Below are positions 26,287-35,206 of a stretch of 64,000 nt of DNA, piece by piece. The position numbers and the translations under genes are program-made. Location: positions 620,001 through 684,000 of the forward strand of contig NZ_WELI01000002.1 of the NCBI RefSeq assembly GCF_009184635.1, in the 5' to 3' direction. The first letter of the stretch is position 1. Each line of letters opens with the position of its first letter. This DNA comes from Rudanella paleaurantiibacter. GTDB taxonomy: Bacteria; Bacteroidota; Bacteroidia; Cytophagales; Spirosomataceae. Below the pieces are notes generated by a model that worked only from the letters and a program-made list of their open reading frames with translations, ran no database searches and was not told the origin of the DNA.

Positions 26287-29200
26287 TTATAGACCTAACC
26301 GAACATTAACCCCGAACGAACGTACCGGTGGCAGCTGCCCACCTTCGTACCAGATGGTTTCTGACTCCGAAATGTCGATACCACCGCCAATAGCGCTGTA
26401 AATCAGCAGCGGGTTCCGGGCAATAAGCGATACGTTGGCCGACTTGATAAACCGACCCAGCACGCGGGTTGGCAGGTTGTAGCCAATCGACACCTCGCGG
26501 AGTTTCACGTAGGATTTGTCGTAAATCCAGCGCTCGTTGAGGGCAAACAGCCAGTTTTCGTACAGGTTTTGTGCTTCTACACGGGTTGTATTGGGGCGGC
26601 CCTCTTCGGTCACGCCTTCGAGCAGAATACCACCACCATCGGCCACAGGGTCACGCTTGGGGTTGCCCAACTCGTTCAGGCCAGCTGTTTCGGCCGCCAG
26701 ACCCGAGTACGCGTTAAACATTTTTGTGGTCGAGAAGAATTTGCCACCCACCACAAAGTCGGTGTTCACGCGCATGGTTACGCCTTTGTACGCGAAGGTG
26801 TTCAACCAGCCGCCTTTAAACTTGGGCAGTACCGAACCGAGATATACGTTGTCTTCTTTCACGTACAAGCCCGCGTTGCTGCCCGAGCCGTAAACCACGG
26901 GTTGTCCGTTGGCGTCTTTCTTGATCCCCTGACCATACAGAGCGCCCCAGTCCTGCCCCACACGGGCATTCAGGGTCAGCGTACGCCACTGCGGGCCATC
27001 TACCTGATAGTTGGTCAGCCCTTCGGCCAGCTCTACAACTTTAGAACGGTTGCGGTCGAAGTTCAGGTCAAAGTCCCAGTTGAAGCCATTTGCCGAACGA
27101 ATCGGGCTGGCAAACAGGTGCAGCTCCAGACCCGACGTTTGAATCAGACCGGCGTTGATAATCGCGTTGGTGTAACCGCTCGTGGGGGCCACCGGCAACG
27201 GGATAATCTGGTTCCGGTTGTTGTTCTGATAGGCCGTAAACTCCAGCCCGAACCGGTTGTTAAGGAAGCGCAAGTCGATACCCCCTTCGTACGACGACGA
27301 CAGACCCGGCAACAGGCCCGCGTTGGGCAGCGTACCCGGCAGGAAGAACGTAGAGTTGTTGCCATACGATGTACCCACCGAATAGGCCAGCGCCGTTTGG
27401 TAAGGACCTACGTCGGTACCCACCTGCGCGTAACCCGCCCGGATTTTACCGTACGACAGCACGTTGTTGCGTGGAATCAGCTCGGTAAACACCAGACCCG
27501 CCGATACCGAGGGGTACAGGTACGAGTTGTTGCCAGCCGGCAGAGTCGACGACCAGTCGTTGCGCAACGAAGCTTCCACGAATACAAAATCGCGGAAACC
27601 AATGCTCACGTTACCAAATAAGCTATTTACCTGACGTTCAAACAGGTAATTGTTGGCCACAGGGCGGCTGATCGAACCAGCTATGTTGTAAAAGCCCGGT
27701 GCAGACAAGCCACCAACCGTGGCCTGAAACAAGCCGTCTGTCCGGTTATAGCGGATGTTACCGCCCGCATTGGCCACAATCGAGAGATCTTTGAAATCCT
27801 GGGCGTAGTTCACCAGCAATTCGTAGTTGTTCTCCCGCGAGCTCGAAGCCAGCGTTGAGAAACCACCCCGGCCCCCCTCGTTGAGCGTGCCGGTAGCAAT
27901 ACGGCCCTCCTGGTAATAGTTGTTCTGATCCCGGCGCACCGTGGCCGAAGCTTTCAGGTTTGGCGTGAACTGATACGTCAGGCCAAAGTCACCAAACAAC
28001 CGGTCGCCCCGGTTCACGTTGGTGTTTTCGTAGGCCTGCGTAAAGGGGCTGTCCCAATACTTGGGCCGGGGGTCGGTTGGTCCGCCAATGTTCCAGCTCC
28101 GGAACGTTCCGTCGGGGTTTTTGTAGTTGCGGAGATCGTCCATACGCAACTGCCGCTGAAACCACTGGTTAAACGAGCCGATGGTTTGGTTGTAGCCGTT
28201 CAGAATGGCATTTGATACGCCAATGGGGCTACCACCGGGCGTAGTCCCTCCCGACGAGCCGTACCGGTCAGCGGGTTGGTTCACCGTACGCGTTGAGGTG
28301 TAGTTCAGGTTCAGGTTGGCCGTCAGGTTCTTACCAAACACAATCGAGTTTTTGGCACTGATGAAATCCCGCGACTGCGCTGAGTTGGGAATGATACCGT
28401 TGTTGGTGATGTGTGAGTACGAAATCCGGCTCTGAAACGCTTCGGTGCCGCGCGAAAATGCAATATTGGTGTTGTTGCTGATGGGCTTCTCGAAGAAGTC
28501 GCGTACGTTGTTGGGTTGCGGAGAGAACGGGGTCAACTGCCCGAACTCAGGCCCCTGCTGCCACGAGAACGCCGAGCGGTGAGGGCTTCCATCCAGGCGA
28601 GGGCCCCAGCTTTCGTCGGCTGAGTAGTCCAGAATTTTCTGCCCATTGAACGAGGCCCAGTTGGCCGGGTGAATTTTGGGGTCAAACTCAAACGTTTCCC
28701 AATCCTGCGAGTAACCACCGCCGTACTCGTTCTGGTACTTAGGCAACATGGCCACCATATCGAGCGTGGTGCTGTGGTTAATATCAAGCCGGGTTTCGCC
28801 AGCCTTAGCGCGCTTGGTCGTGATGACAATAACCCCGGCCGAGGCCCGGTTACCGTACAGAGCCGTTGCCGAAGGCCCTTTCAGTACCGACAGGTTTTCG
28901 ACATCGTCCATGTTCACCTGGCTCACGTCGGTTGGTGTTCCGTCAACTACGTAGAGCGGGTCGTTACCGGTGAGCGAGTTCACCCCCCGAATCCGAATGG
29001 AGGGCGTACCAAACTTAGCTCCCGACTGCCCAAGCACCTGCACCCCGGCAATTTTACCGGCGAGGGCGTTGGCCACGTTCTGCTCGCGGGCAATGTTCAG
29101 TTTCTCCTGCTTGATTTCCTGAACCGCATAGTTGAGCGCTTTTTTATCGCGGGCAATGCCGAGCGCCGTTACCACTACTTCCTGCAACTGCGACGCGTCG

Positions 29201-29487
29201 GTAGCCAACGCGAGGTCAATTGTCGAACGGCTTCCTACTGCTACTTCCTGCCGGGCAAATCCGATAAAACTAAAAACAAGGGTTGCGCCTTCGGGTACGT
29301 TGAGTCGATACTGGCCATCTACGTCTGTACTGGTTCCCCGTGAGGTTCCTTTAACCGTAACGTTTACACCAGGTAGCGTGGAGCCATCCTCTGCTGATGT
29401 CACTTTGCCCGTCACCACCCGATCCTGGGCCAGCAAGGGCAAACTGAACATGCACAGCAAAAGCTGTACAATTAAAAGTTTACGCAT
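26287..29487 (-). CDS. SusC/RagA-like TonB-linked outer-membrane transporter
   Basis: A 1066-residue TonB-dependent transporter. The signal peptide (LLIVQLLLCMFSLPLLAQ) is followed by a carboxypeptidase-regulatory-like domain (VTGKVTSAEDGSTLPGVNV, TDVDGQYRLNVP), a TonB-box-like LQEVVVTALG, the plug domain with GVQVLGQSGAKFGTPSIRI and DPLYVVDGTP, and a long 22-strand barrel region ending in the aromatic-rich C-terminus. It imports a large ligand with its SusD lid. The start ATG at 29487 fits the signal peptide. Three long open frames on the opposite strand are shadows. A 497-base AT-rich gap lies upstream. Confidence 0.95.
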   Translation of the reverse strand: MRKLLIVQLLLCMFSLPLLAQDRVVTGKVTSAEDGSTLPGVNVTVKGTSRGTSTDVDGQYRLNVPEGATLVFSFIGFARQEVAVGSRSTIDLALATDASQLQEVVVTALGIARDKKALNYAVQEIKQEKLNIAREQNVANALAGKIAGVQVLGQSGAKFGTPSIRIRGVNSLTGNDPLYVVDGTPTDVSQVNMDDVENLSVLKGPSATALYGNRASAGVIVITTKRAKAGETRLDINHSTTLDMVAMLPKYQNEYGGGYSQDWETFEFDPKIHPANWASFNGQKILDYSADESWGPRLDGSPHRSAFSWQQGPEFGQLTPFSPQPNNVRDFFEKPISNNTNIAFSRGTEAFQSRISYSHITNNGIIPNSAQSRDFISAKNSIVFGKNLTANLNLNYTSTRTVNQPADRYGSSGGTTPGGSPIGVSNAILNGYNQTIGSFNQWFQRQLRMDDLRNYKNPDGTFRSWNIGGPTDPRPKYWDSPFTQAYENTNVNRGDRLFGDFGLTYQFTPNLKASATVRRDQNNYYQEGRIATGTLNEGGRGGFSTLASSSRENNYELLVNYAQDFKDLSIVANAGGNIRYNRTDGLFQATVGGLSAPGFYNIAGSISRPVANNYLFERQVNSLFGNVSIGFRDFVFVEASLRNDWSSTLPAGNNSYLYPSVSAGLVFTELIPRNNVLSYGKIRAGYAQVGTDVGPYQTALAYSVGTSYGNNSTFFLPGTLPNAGLLPGLSSSYEGGIDLRFLNNRFGLEFTAYQNNNRNQIIPLPVAPTSGYTNAIINAGLIQTSGLELHLFASPIRSANGFNWDFDLNFDRNRSKVVELAEGLTNYQVDGPQWRTLTLNARVGQDWGALYGQGIKKDANGQPVVYGSGSNAGLYVKEDNVYLGSVLPKFKGGWLNTFAYKGVTMRVNTDFVVGGKFFSTTKMFNAYSGLAAETAGLNELGNPKRDPVADGGGILLEGVTEEGRPNTTRVEAQNLYENWLFALNERWIYDKSYVKLREVSIGYNLPTRVLGRFIKSANVSLIARNPLLIYSAIGGGIDISESETIWYEGGQLPPVRSFGVNVRLGL

Positions 29488-29984
29488 GTTTGTTAAGATG
29501 ATTGACTTTAGTTAGGAGACAAATATCTTAAAATTTGTTAACAGTTAAAGATTCTGTCAAATACCTACTTTGCAGAACATCATTACGATTATCAATAAAA
29601 TAACGGTTAAAAATGATAAAAATATTATTTTTCCTACCTCATAAGTCTATTAAACCAAACCACCTGATGTTACGCAGATATTAAGTAATTTACTTATCAC
29701 TTTTTTAAGATAACACCTGTTTACTAAGCGGAATAAAAGACTCATTTATAGGCCCCATTTAACGCTACGTTAATCTATATACGATGCTACTTAAACTTGT
29801 CTGCATACTAATTAGCAAAGCAACTAAAAACGGGCACTTGTAGTAATACTACTTAAGTATACGAATAGAACCATTATGAAAATAACGAGTGTAGGCCCGC
29901 TAAAGAAGGCACGCAGGCTTTAATCCTATTTTAATACTCTCCCGATTTAGTGGCCTTCACCCTGTATCTAACCTTCTGCTTAGG
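29488..29984. other. AT-rich intergenic region upstream of the SusC-like gene
   Basis: A 497-base stretch, the longest gene-free gap and clearly more AT-rich than its surroundings. On the minus strand GATATTTG (29520-29527), seven of eight to TAnnTTTG, lies about 33 bases before the SusC ATG, but no good TTTG partner is seen. A 15-codon frame from ATG 29876 is too short to support. The far end adjoins the 3' end of the NlpC/P60 gene, and I see no clear terminator hairpin there. Regulatory content is likely but not identified. Confidence 0.5.
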
Positions 29985-31097
29985 CTACCGCATCCGCTTG
30001 GCCCGCAGAAACCGTTTCCACTCGTATTCGTTGAAATGGGGCGCTTTGGGGTCGAGGCTGGCGACCCGAATATGACCCGACGCGTGAATAAACTCGCCGT
30101 TACCCAGCCACATACCTACGTGCACCACTCGCTCGGGCTTGTCGGGGGTAGCGGGCGTTCCGAAAAACAACAGATCGCCCGGCCGAAGCTGGGAGAAATC
30201 ATGGTCGGGTGTGGGTACCAGAGTCCCCTGATGCACCTGCTGCGAGGCATCACGGGCGAGCATAGTCCCGTTGAGCGCGTACACCGTTTTGGTAAAACCG
30301 CTGCAATCCATCCCCTTAGTCGAGGTACCGCCCCAGAGGTACGGAATCCCCATCAGTCGGCGGGCGGCTTGGGTCAACGATGCTTCGGTAGCTGCGGCAC
30401 TGGCCTTCCAGTCGGTGTACGGCTGGGCTTCTGCTCGCCCCACAAACCCCGTGCGGCCGTCGGGGTAGCGTACTTCGTAAAACTTTTTTGTGGTGCCTAC
30501 CAGCGTCAGCAGGTTTCCGGCCACCAGATCCGAAACCGTTTGCGATTCCCGGTCGGGCTTGCTGTAGCAAAACCCAAACGGTTGGGTATATATAAGCTTG
30601 GACGTTTGCTCCCAGGCCTCAAACTGCGTTTTATTCATCCGCTCGAAACCGCCAAAATCGACCCAGGCAATGTACCCGTCGGGCGTTTGTACCTGATACC
30701 AGCCGCGGTCTTTGTCCCAAACCCGCAGGGGTGTACCCAGCAGAGCCTGTGTAGCCAGTTCGGCCGCGTCGCGGGGGTTTGAGCGCAGGTTAGCCACCGA
30801 TACCGTCACGACGGCATAGGTTTTATCTTCGAGCGAGGGGGCAGGCAACACCTGAATCGCTTCCCGGACCGGCATCCTTCGGGCATTCAGCCGCGCGAGC
30901 AACGCTTGTTTGGCTTCGGGCAGGTTGGTTTTGCCGGTCAGCGTGCCGGCCGAATCGAGGGTTACCTGAAACAAAGCCACCCGGCCGTCGGGCGCGTACT
31001 GCTGCCGAACCGAGTCGATAACCGACGTGATCGATTGAGCCAGACCAACCGAATAAGCCAATACGGCAATACCTACCGAAAGAAGAAAGCGCATCAT
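29985..31097 (-). CDS. Exported C40 (NlpC/P60) peptidase with SH3-like domains
   Basis: A protein of about 370 residues with a signal peptide (MRFLLSVGIAVLAYSVGLAQ), one or two SH3b-like domains (VSVANLRSNPRDAAELATQ and VSDLVAGNLLTLVG), and a C-terminal NlpC/P60 domain. The catalytic cysteine is Cys265 in TSTKGMDCSGFTKTVY, with the histidine in HVGMWLGNGEFIHASGH. The layout resembles YkfC, which cleaves gamma-D-Glu-diamino acid bonds in murein peptides. I start it at the ATG pair 31094-31097; the longer frame starts with TTG. Its operon contains an L-Ala-D/L-Glu epimerase, which is the next step after such cleavage, so murein peptide recycling is the likely role. Confidence 0.9.
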   Translation of the reverse strand: MMRFLLSVGIAVLAYSVGLAQSITSVIDSVRQQYAPDGRVALFQVTLDSAGTLTGKTNLPEAKQALLARLNARRMPVREAIQVLPAPSLEDKTYAVVTVSVANLRSNPRDAAELATQALLGTPLRVWDKDRGWYQVQTPDGYIAWVDFGGFERMNKTQFEAWEQTSKLIYTQPFGFCYSKPDRESQTVSDLVAGNLLTLVGTTKKFYEVRYPDGRTGFVGRAEAQPYTDWKASAAATEASLTQAARRLMGIPYLWGGTSTKGMDCSGFTKTVYALNGTMLARDASQQVHQGTLVPTPDHDFSQLRPGDLLFFGTPATPDKPERVVHVGMWLGNGEFIHASGHIRVASLDPKAPHFNEYEWKRFLRAKRMR

Positions 31098-31167
31098 GGT
31101 ACAAAATAAGCAAAAAGAGGCCAGCAACGGCCAAAACCGCTACCGACCCCGTAAACCGTTGGCTATG

Positions 31168-31605
31168 TTATTGCCGTTTGGCTTCGACCACTAACCGCTC
31201 GCCGTTTTCGGTAAAATCAAGTTTGATGGTGTTGCCATCGGTCGTACCGTAGGTAGCCCCGTTGAAATTCAGGTTCAGCGTTCGGCCGCTCTCGGCCAGG
31301 TCAAAATCCTGCAAATCAAGGTTCCGATCTTGCTCCCCCGTCGTTTTTATGGTAATCACAATGGTTACGGCATCATCGCGGTTATCGAATCGCTGCGCCA
31401 CCAGTGTTCCCGACTGCGACACCCCATTGACCGACCGGGGCAGGGTCACATCGTAATCGTCGACCGTACCGGGCGCGTCGTAGGCAATCCGGCTCACTAC
31501 GTATGTACCCGCTACACGCGCACTCGCTACGGGCATTGGTTCATCTTCTTTTTTGCAGGATGCAAAGGCCAGTAGGCCCACCAGCAATAGCAATAAGTGT
31601 TTCAT
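31168..31605 (-). CDS. Small lipoprotein, function unknown
   Basis: A 145-residue protein with a signal peptide and a lipobox (LLLLLVGLLAFASCKKEDEP, Cys17) followed by an acidic/lysine linker. The rest is a compact beta-rich domain of alternating polar and hydrophobic residues (RVAGTYVVSRIAYDAPG..., TIVITIKTTGEQDRNLDL), similar in feel to lipocalin-like or DUF-type Bacteroidota lipoproteins, but I do not assign a family. It lies between the NlpC/P60 gene (70 bases downstream) and the PLP enzyme gene (73 bases upstream), all on the minus strand, so it may be part of the same transcript. Confidence 0.7.
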   Translation of the reverse strand: MKHLLLLLVGLLAFASCKKEDEPMPVASARVAGTYVVSRIAYDAPGTVDDYDVTLPRSVNGVSQSGTLVAQRFDNRDDAVTIVITIKTTGEQDRNLDLQDFDLAESGRTLNLNFNGATYGTTDGNTIKLDFTENGERLVVEAKRQ

Positions 31606-31678
31606 GGCGTTTTTTCTACATGATACCGTATTGCCGAACCCTCAAACCAACATACTGAGTAAACGGGAATTATCTGTT

Positions 31679-32752
31679 TCAACGGCCGCCAAACGCTTGT
31701 ACTACCTCGCCTAATCGCTCAATGTCGGCGGGTTCGTGAAACGCACTGATGACAATACGGGTATTGGCCTTATCGCGCGGGGTTGGGTAAGCAAAGGAGT
31801 AGATAAACAGGTCGTGCCGGAGCGCGTGGGCGTACAGCTCGTCGTGTTCGGTATAAAAAACGGGGTAATGCGGTGCCTGCCTGAACAAACCTGTTGGCAG
31901 CAACACCTCCTCAGCCAGCGTTACCAGCCGGGCCAGCCGGACCTGAGCCTCGGCATACAGTTCCTCAGCCCCGGCAAATGCGGCCAACGGAGCCGGTGCC
32001 ATAGGCGACGCCCCTCCGAAAAATGAAGTGTGCCGGATGCCCTCTACCGTAACCGAATCGGCCAGCACCAGCCCGCCCGGCAAGCCCATGGCCTTAGCCA
32101 GCGAGGCTGTTACCACCAACCGAACCGAGGCCGGTAGTTGCGCGGACAACTCAGCCCAGATACCCCGGTTCCGTACCCCAATTCCGTGCGAATCGTCGAC
32201 AACGAGCGTCAGGGCCGGGTGGTGGGGCAATTGTCGCACCCAATCGAAGGAGTATGCAACCGACCGCACGGCGTCGAGGGAGTTCATGGCCAATACCAGC
32301 GGGCGGGCCCTCTGCTGCTGTACCTGCGCGGGCAGGTCGGCCACCCAACTGTCGAACGATTGCTGAGGCAGCGGCACGGCCGTGCGGTGCCACAAGGCCG
32401 GGTGAGTGTGCGGACCGTACATAAACACCGTGTCGGGGTTGGTGGCCAGATACTGCATCACCACCTGCCCGGCCATCATGCCCGACGATACCGTGAGGGC
32501 CGCCGGGGCCGAAGTCCAGAGGGCCAGAGCCTGTTCGGCTTCTTCGTACACCCGAAGCCGCAAATTGCCGTTGCGCGAACTGCCAAATACAGTGCCGTAT
32601 TGACTCATAGCCTGAATAACCCGTGCCTGAAATGCCGGATTCTGGCTCAGGCCGAGGTACGAAGTGCCCGAAAAAAACAGGCATTGCCGGCGGGCATAGG
32701 TTACGTACCGGCCGGGTAACTGATCGATGGTTAAGTGGGTGTCAGGGTTCAA
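31679..32752 (-). CDS. PLP-dependent aminotransferase, KAPA-synthase-like fold
   Basis: A 357-residue fold-type I PLP enzyme resembling 8-amino-7-oxononanoate synthase and related alpha-oxoamine synthases, and annotated as class I/II aminotransferase. Seen are LFFSGTSYLGLSQNPAF at the start, YGTVFGSSRNGNLRL, the cofactor-binding LTLVVDDSHGIGVRN and the lysine in TASLAKAMGLPGG. No ATG is available between the upstream epimerase stop and this fold, so the start is the TTG at 32752, 42 bases after that stop. Its membership of the epimerase/peptidase operon hints at an amino acid or peptide substrate; biotin synthesis is less likely because no other bio genes are nearby. Confidence 0.8.
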   Translation of the reverse strand: MNPDTHLTIDQLPGRYVTYARRQCLFFSGTSYLGLSQNPAFQARVIQAMSQYGTVFGSSRNGNLRLRVYEEAEQALALWTSAPAALTVSSGMMAGQVVMQYLATNPDTVFMYGPHTHPALWHRTAVPLPQQSFDSWVADLPAQVQQQRARPLVLAMNSLDAVRSVAYSFDWVRQLPHHPALTLVVDDSHGIGVRNRGIWAELSAQLPASVRLVVTASLAKAMGLPGGLVLADSVTVEGIRHTSFFGGASPMAPAPLAAFAGAEELYAEAQVRLARLVTLAEEVLLPTGLFRQAPHYPVFYTEHDELYAHALRHDLFIYSFAYPTPRDKANTRIVISAFHEPADIERLGEVVQAFGGR

Positions 32753-32794
32753 CGGGGCAGCATTTGGGCGTTTTGGGACAGCACAAAGGGTAAA

Positions 32795-33814
32795 TCAGGC
32801 AGGCAGCATGGCACCGGTTCCATTTTCGGGGGCGTAAATCACCCGGCCGTAATCGAGCGTAACGCCCGAAGCCGGATCGTTGGTGATGAGCAAGGTGCCG
32901 TCCATATCGACGTAATCGAGCAGGGGCAACAACTGCGCAATGGCCGAAATTCCGACGCTACTTTCGGTCATACACCCCACCATGACCGACATACCCGCGC
33001 TTTTCGCCCGGTCGATCATGCGCCGGGCGGGGGTCAGGCCTCCGCACTTGGTCAGCTTGATATTGACACCGTGAAACCGGTTTATACACTTATCCACATC
33101 GTTTTCCACAATGCAGCTTTCATCGGCCAATATGGGCAGGGCACTTTCGGCAAACACCCGCGCCTGTCCAGTGTAGTCATCGGCTGGGAGGGGCTGCTCA
33201 ATAAATTCCACGTTAAGGGCTTTCAGTTCGGGGGCAAACTGAATCGTTTGCCCGGCCGTCCAGCCACAGTTCGCGTCAACCCGAAACCGGGCGTCGGTAT
33301 GTTTGCGCAGTTCGCGCACAATAGCCATATCGTCGGGCGTACCCAGCTTGATCTTGTACAGGGGCCACGGTAGCTCCTGCATCTTAGCCACCATTTTCTC
33401 CACGGTATCGATCCCGATGGTGTAGTTGGTAATGGGGTTGCGGGCCGGGTCGAGGTGCCAGTATTGGTACAGGGGCACGCCCGCCCGTTTGGCCACCAGA
33501 TCGTGCATGGCTTCGTCGAGGGCACACTGAGCAAACGGATTATCGCGCAGGTAGGGATGCACAAGCGCCCAGAAGCTCTCGGCTGAGTGGGTCTCGGCTT
33601 CACGCTCAATCACGTCCCGAATGGCTTCCAGATCGGCCACCATCCGGTCGATGGTGATCCCGTAATATTTATTGGCTGTAGCTTCGCCGAAGCCGCGTCG
33701 GCCGTTGGCGTCGCGGAGTTCAATCACCAGCGTCTGTTGCACATCGCGCGAGTCGTGGGCAATGGTAAACGTATGTTTCAGGCGCAGGTCGAACCGGTGG
33801 AAAAAGAGTTTCAT
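32795..33814 (-). CDS. Dipeptide epimerase (L-Ala-D/L-Glu type), enolase superfamily
   Basis: A 339-residue enolase-superfamily enzyme of the muconate-lactonising subgroup. The catalytic KxK is Lys154-x-Lys156 in YKIKLG, metal ligands lie in FRVDANCGW, VEFIEQPL and PILADES, and the second catalytic lysine is in NIKLTKCGGL. This set matches L-Ala-D/L-Glu epimerases (YcjG/YkfB), which convert the murein-derived dipeptide to L-Ala-L-Glu for hydrolysis and reuse. The neighbours, with an NlpC/P60 peptidase in the same operon, support this function over other dipeptide epimerases. It is the first gene of the minus-strand operon and divergent from the GlmU-family gene. Confidence 0.9.
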   Translation of the reverse strand: MKLFFHRFDLRLKHTFTIAHDSRDVQQTLVIELRDANGRRGFGEATANKYYGITIDRMVADLEAIRDVIEREAETHSAESFWALVHPYLRDNPFAQCALDEAMHDLVAKRAGVPLYQYWHLDPARNPITNYTIGIDTVEKMVAKMQELPWPLYKIKLGTPDDMAIVRELRKHTDARFRVDANCGWTAGQTIQFAPELKALNVEFIEQPLPADDYTGQARVFAESALPILADESCIVENDVDKCINRFHGVNIKLTKCGGLTPARRMIDRAKSAGMSVMVGCMTESSVGISAIAQLLPLLDYVDMDGTLLITNDPASGVTLDYGRVIYAPENGTGAMLPA

Positions 33815-33908
33815 AGCCCGTAAAACTACAGAGATATGCGGTTGAATACCCGCCCAGGAAGCAACAATGTTAGGTAGACGAGCCAGACGGGCAATTTTTC
33901 TGAGCGGG

Positions 33909-33939
33909 TTTCTGCTTTGCGCCGGAAGCCGGATATTTG
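33909..33939 (+). promoter_or_regulatory. Promoter almost touching the GlmU-family start codon
   Basis: TTTC (33909-33912), 19 bases, then GATATTTG (33932-33939), three of four and seven of eight to the Bacteroidota consensus. Only four bases separate the -7 element from the ATG at 33944, so the transcript would begin at about the start codon (leaderless). Confidence 0.45.
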
Positions 33940-33943
33940 CAGT

Positions 33944-35155
33944 ATGACAACGAATCTGATTCTATTCGATGATCCTGCCATCCGGGTGCATCTGTTGCCG
34001 TTTACGTTTACGCGCCCCGTGGCCGAACTTCGGGTAGGTATTCTGACCATTGCCGAAAAATGGGCTACCTGGCTTCAAACGAAGCCTTCGTATCTGACCC
34101 AACCGTATTTGCAAGCTAAGTTTCCGCATCAGACCAACGCACCTGAGCACCTGTACATCAACGGCAGCTTGTGCCCCACGGCCGCTTTGGTCGAGGCCGT
34201 ACAGACGCTGACGGTGGGCGAATCGCTGGTAGCGCCCGACGGGCAACTGTTGGCCGTTCGGAGCCGCGACCCTCTGCGCCAGCCGCCCCAAACCGACGCG
34301 TGGGTGGCCCGCCCGTTTGCCGAGCCAATCACGCTTATCAGCCGAATCTGGCATATGCTGGCCGAGAACGGGGCGCAAATCCGGGTCGATTTGGCCAAAA
34401 TCACCGAGGGGCGCACCTCACAACCTATCACCGACCCATTTACGCACTGCTACGCGCCCGAAAATATTTTTCTGGAACCCGGCGCGCAGGTGCGGGCGTC
34501 GGTTCTGAACGCCGAAAATGGCCCCATTTATCTCGGCAAAAACGCTGTGGTAAGCGAGGGTTCCGTAGTCATTGGACCATTTGCTTTGGGCGAAGACTCC
34601 ACCGTGCAGTGGGGTAGTCGTATGCGGATGAACACCACCATTGGCCCTTTCAGCAAAGTGGGGGGCGAGGTAGGCAACTCCATTCTGATTGGCTATGGTG
34701 CCAAGCAGCACGACGGGTATCTGGGCAATTCGGTGATTGGCGAATGGTGCAACCTTGGGGCCAACACTAACAATTCGAACCTCAAAAACGACTACACCAA
34801 CGTCAAGCTGCATAGCTACGCCACCGATCAGCTCGAAGATTCGGGGCAGATGTTTGCCGGGCTGTTTATGGGCGATTTCACGCGGGCGGGCATCAGCACC
34901 ATGTTCAACACGGGTACGGTAGTGGGCGTTAACGTAAACGTGTACGGCGGTGGCTTTCAGCCCAAATACATTCCGTCGTTTTCGTGGGGTGGGGCCGATA
35001 CGGGCTTTGCCACATACCGTTTCGAAAAGGCGTTGCAGGTGGCTCGTGAGGCCTACGTTCGGCGCGGCCGGGAGTTCGATGCCGTGGAGGAGGCTATTCT
35101 GCGCACTATTTTCGAGCAGGAAACCCGCCGGTACGAATCACCCGAAGCGCAGTAA
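33944..35155 (+). CDS. GlmU-family protein (sugar-phosphate nucleotidyltransferase-like with hexapeptide repeats)
   Basis: A 403-residue protein. The N-terminal half (MTTNLILFDDPAIRVHLLPF, then FTRPVAELRVGILTIAEKW) matches the Bacteroidota GlmU-like family; RPVAELRVG is its family mark. The second half has left-handed beta-helix hexapeptide repeats (IYLGKNAVVSEGSVVIGPFA, IGPFSKVGGEVGNSILIGYG), typical of sugar acyl- and nucleotidyltransferases. It lacks the classic GxGTRM nucleotidyl-transfer motif, so the N-terminal activity is uncertain. I use ATG 33944, because the longer frame puts nine non-conserved residues before it. It may serve UDP-sugar or cell-envelope synthesis. The next gene, holB, follows after 51 bases. 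Confidence 0.85.
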   Translation: MTTNLILFDDPAIRVHLLPFTFTRPVAELRVGILTIAEKWATWLQTKPSYLTQPYLQAKFPHQTNAPEHLYINGSLCPTAALVEAVQTLTVGESLVAPDGQLLAVRSRDPLRQPPQTDAWVARPFAEPITLISRIWHMLAENGAQIRVDLAKITEGRTSQPITDPFTHCYAPENIFLEPGAQVRASVLNAENGPIYLGKNAVVSEGSVVIGPFALGEDSTVQWGSRMRMNTTIGPFSKVGGEVGNSILIGYGAKQHDGYLGNSVIGEWCNLGANTNNSNLKNDYTNVKLHSYATDQLEDSGQMFAGLFMGDFTRAGISTMFNTGTVVGVNVNVYGGGFQPKYIPSFSWGGADTGFATYRFEKALQVAREAYVRRGREFDAVEEAILRTIFEQETRRYESPEAQ

Positions 35156-35206
35156 TCCCGGCCCTACCGACGTTTTTCGCCAGTCGATATTCTTCCCCCG
35201 TAACCC

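Noticed and set aside
26569-27621. 350-residue open frame opposite the SusC gene
   Set aside because: It lies inside a clear SusC gene on the other strand, its composition is Arg/Val/Gln-rich shadow-type, and it has no domain.
29876-29923. 15-codon open frame in the AT-rich gap
   Set aside because: Too short and without promoter, ribosome-binding or composition support.
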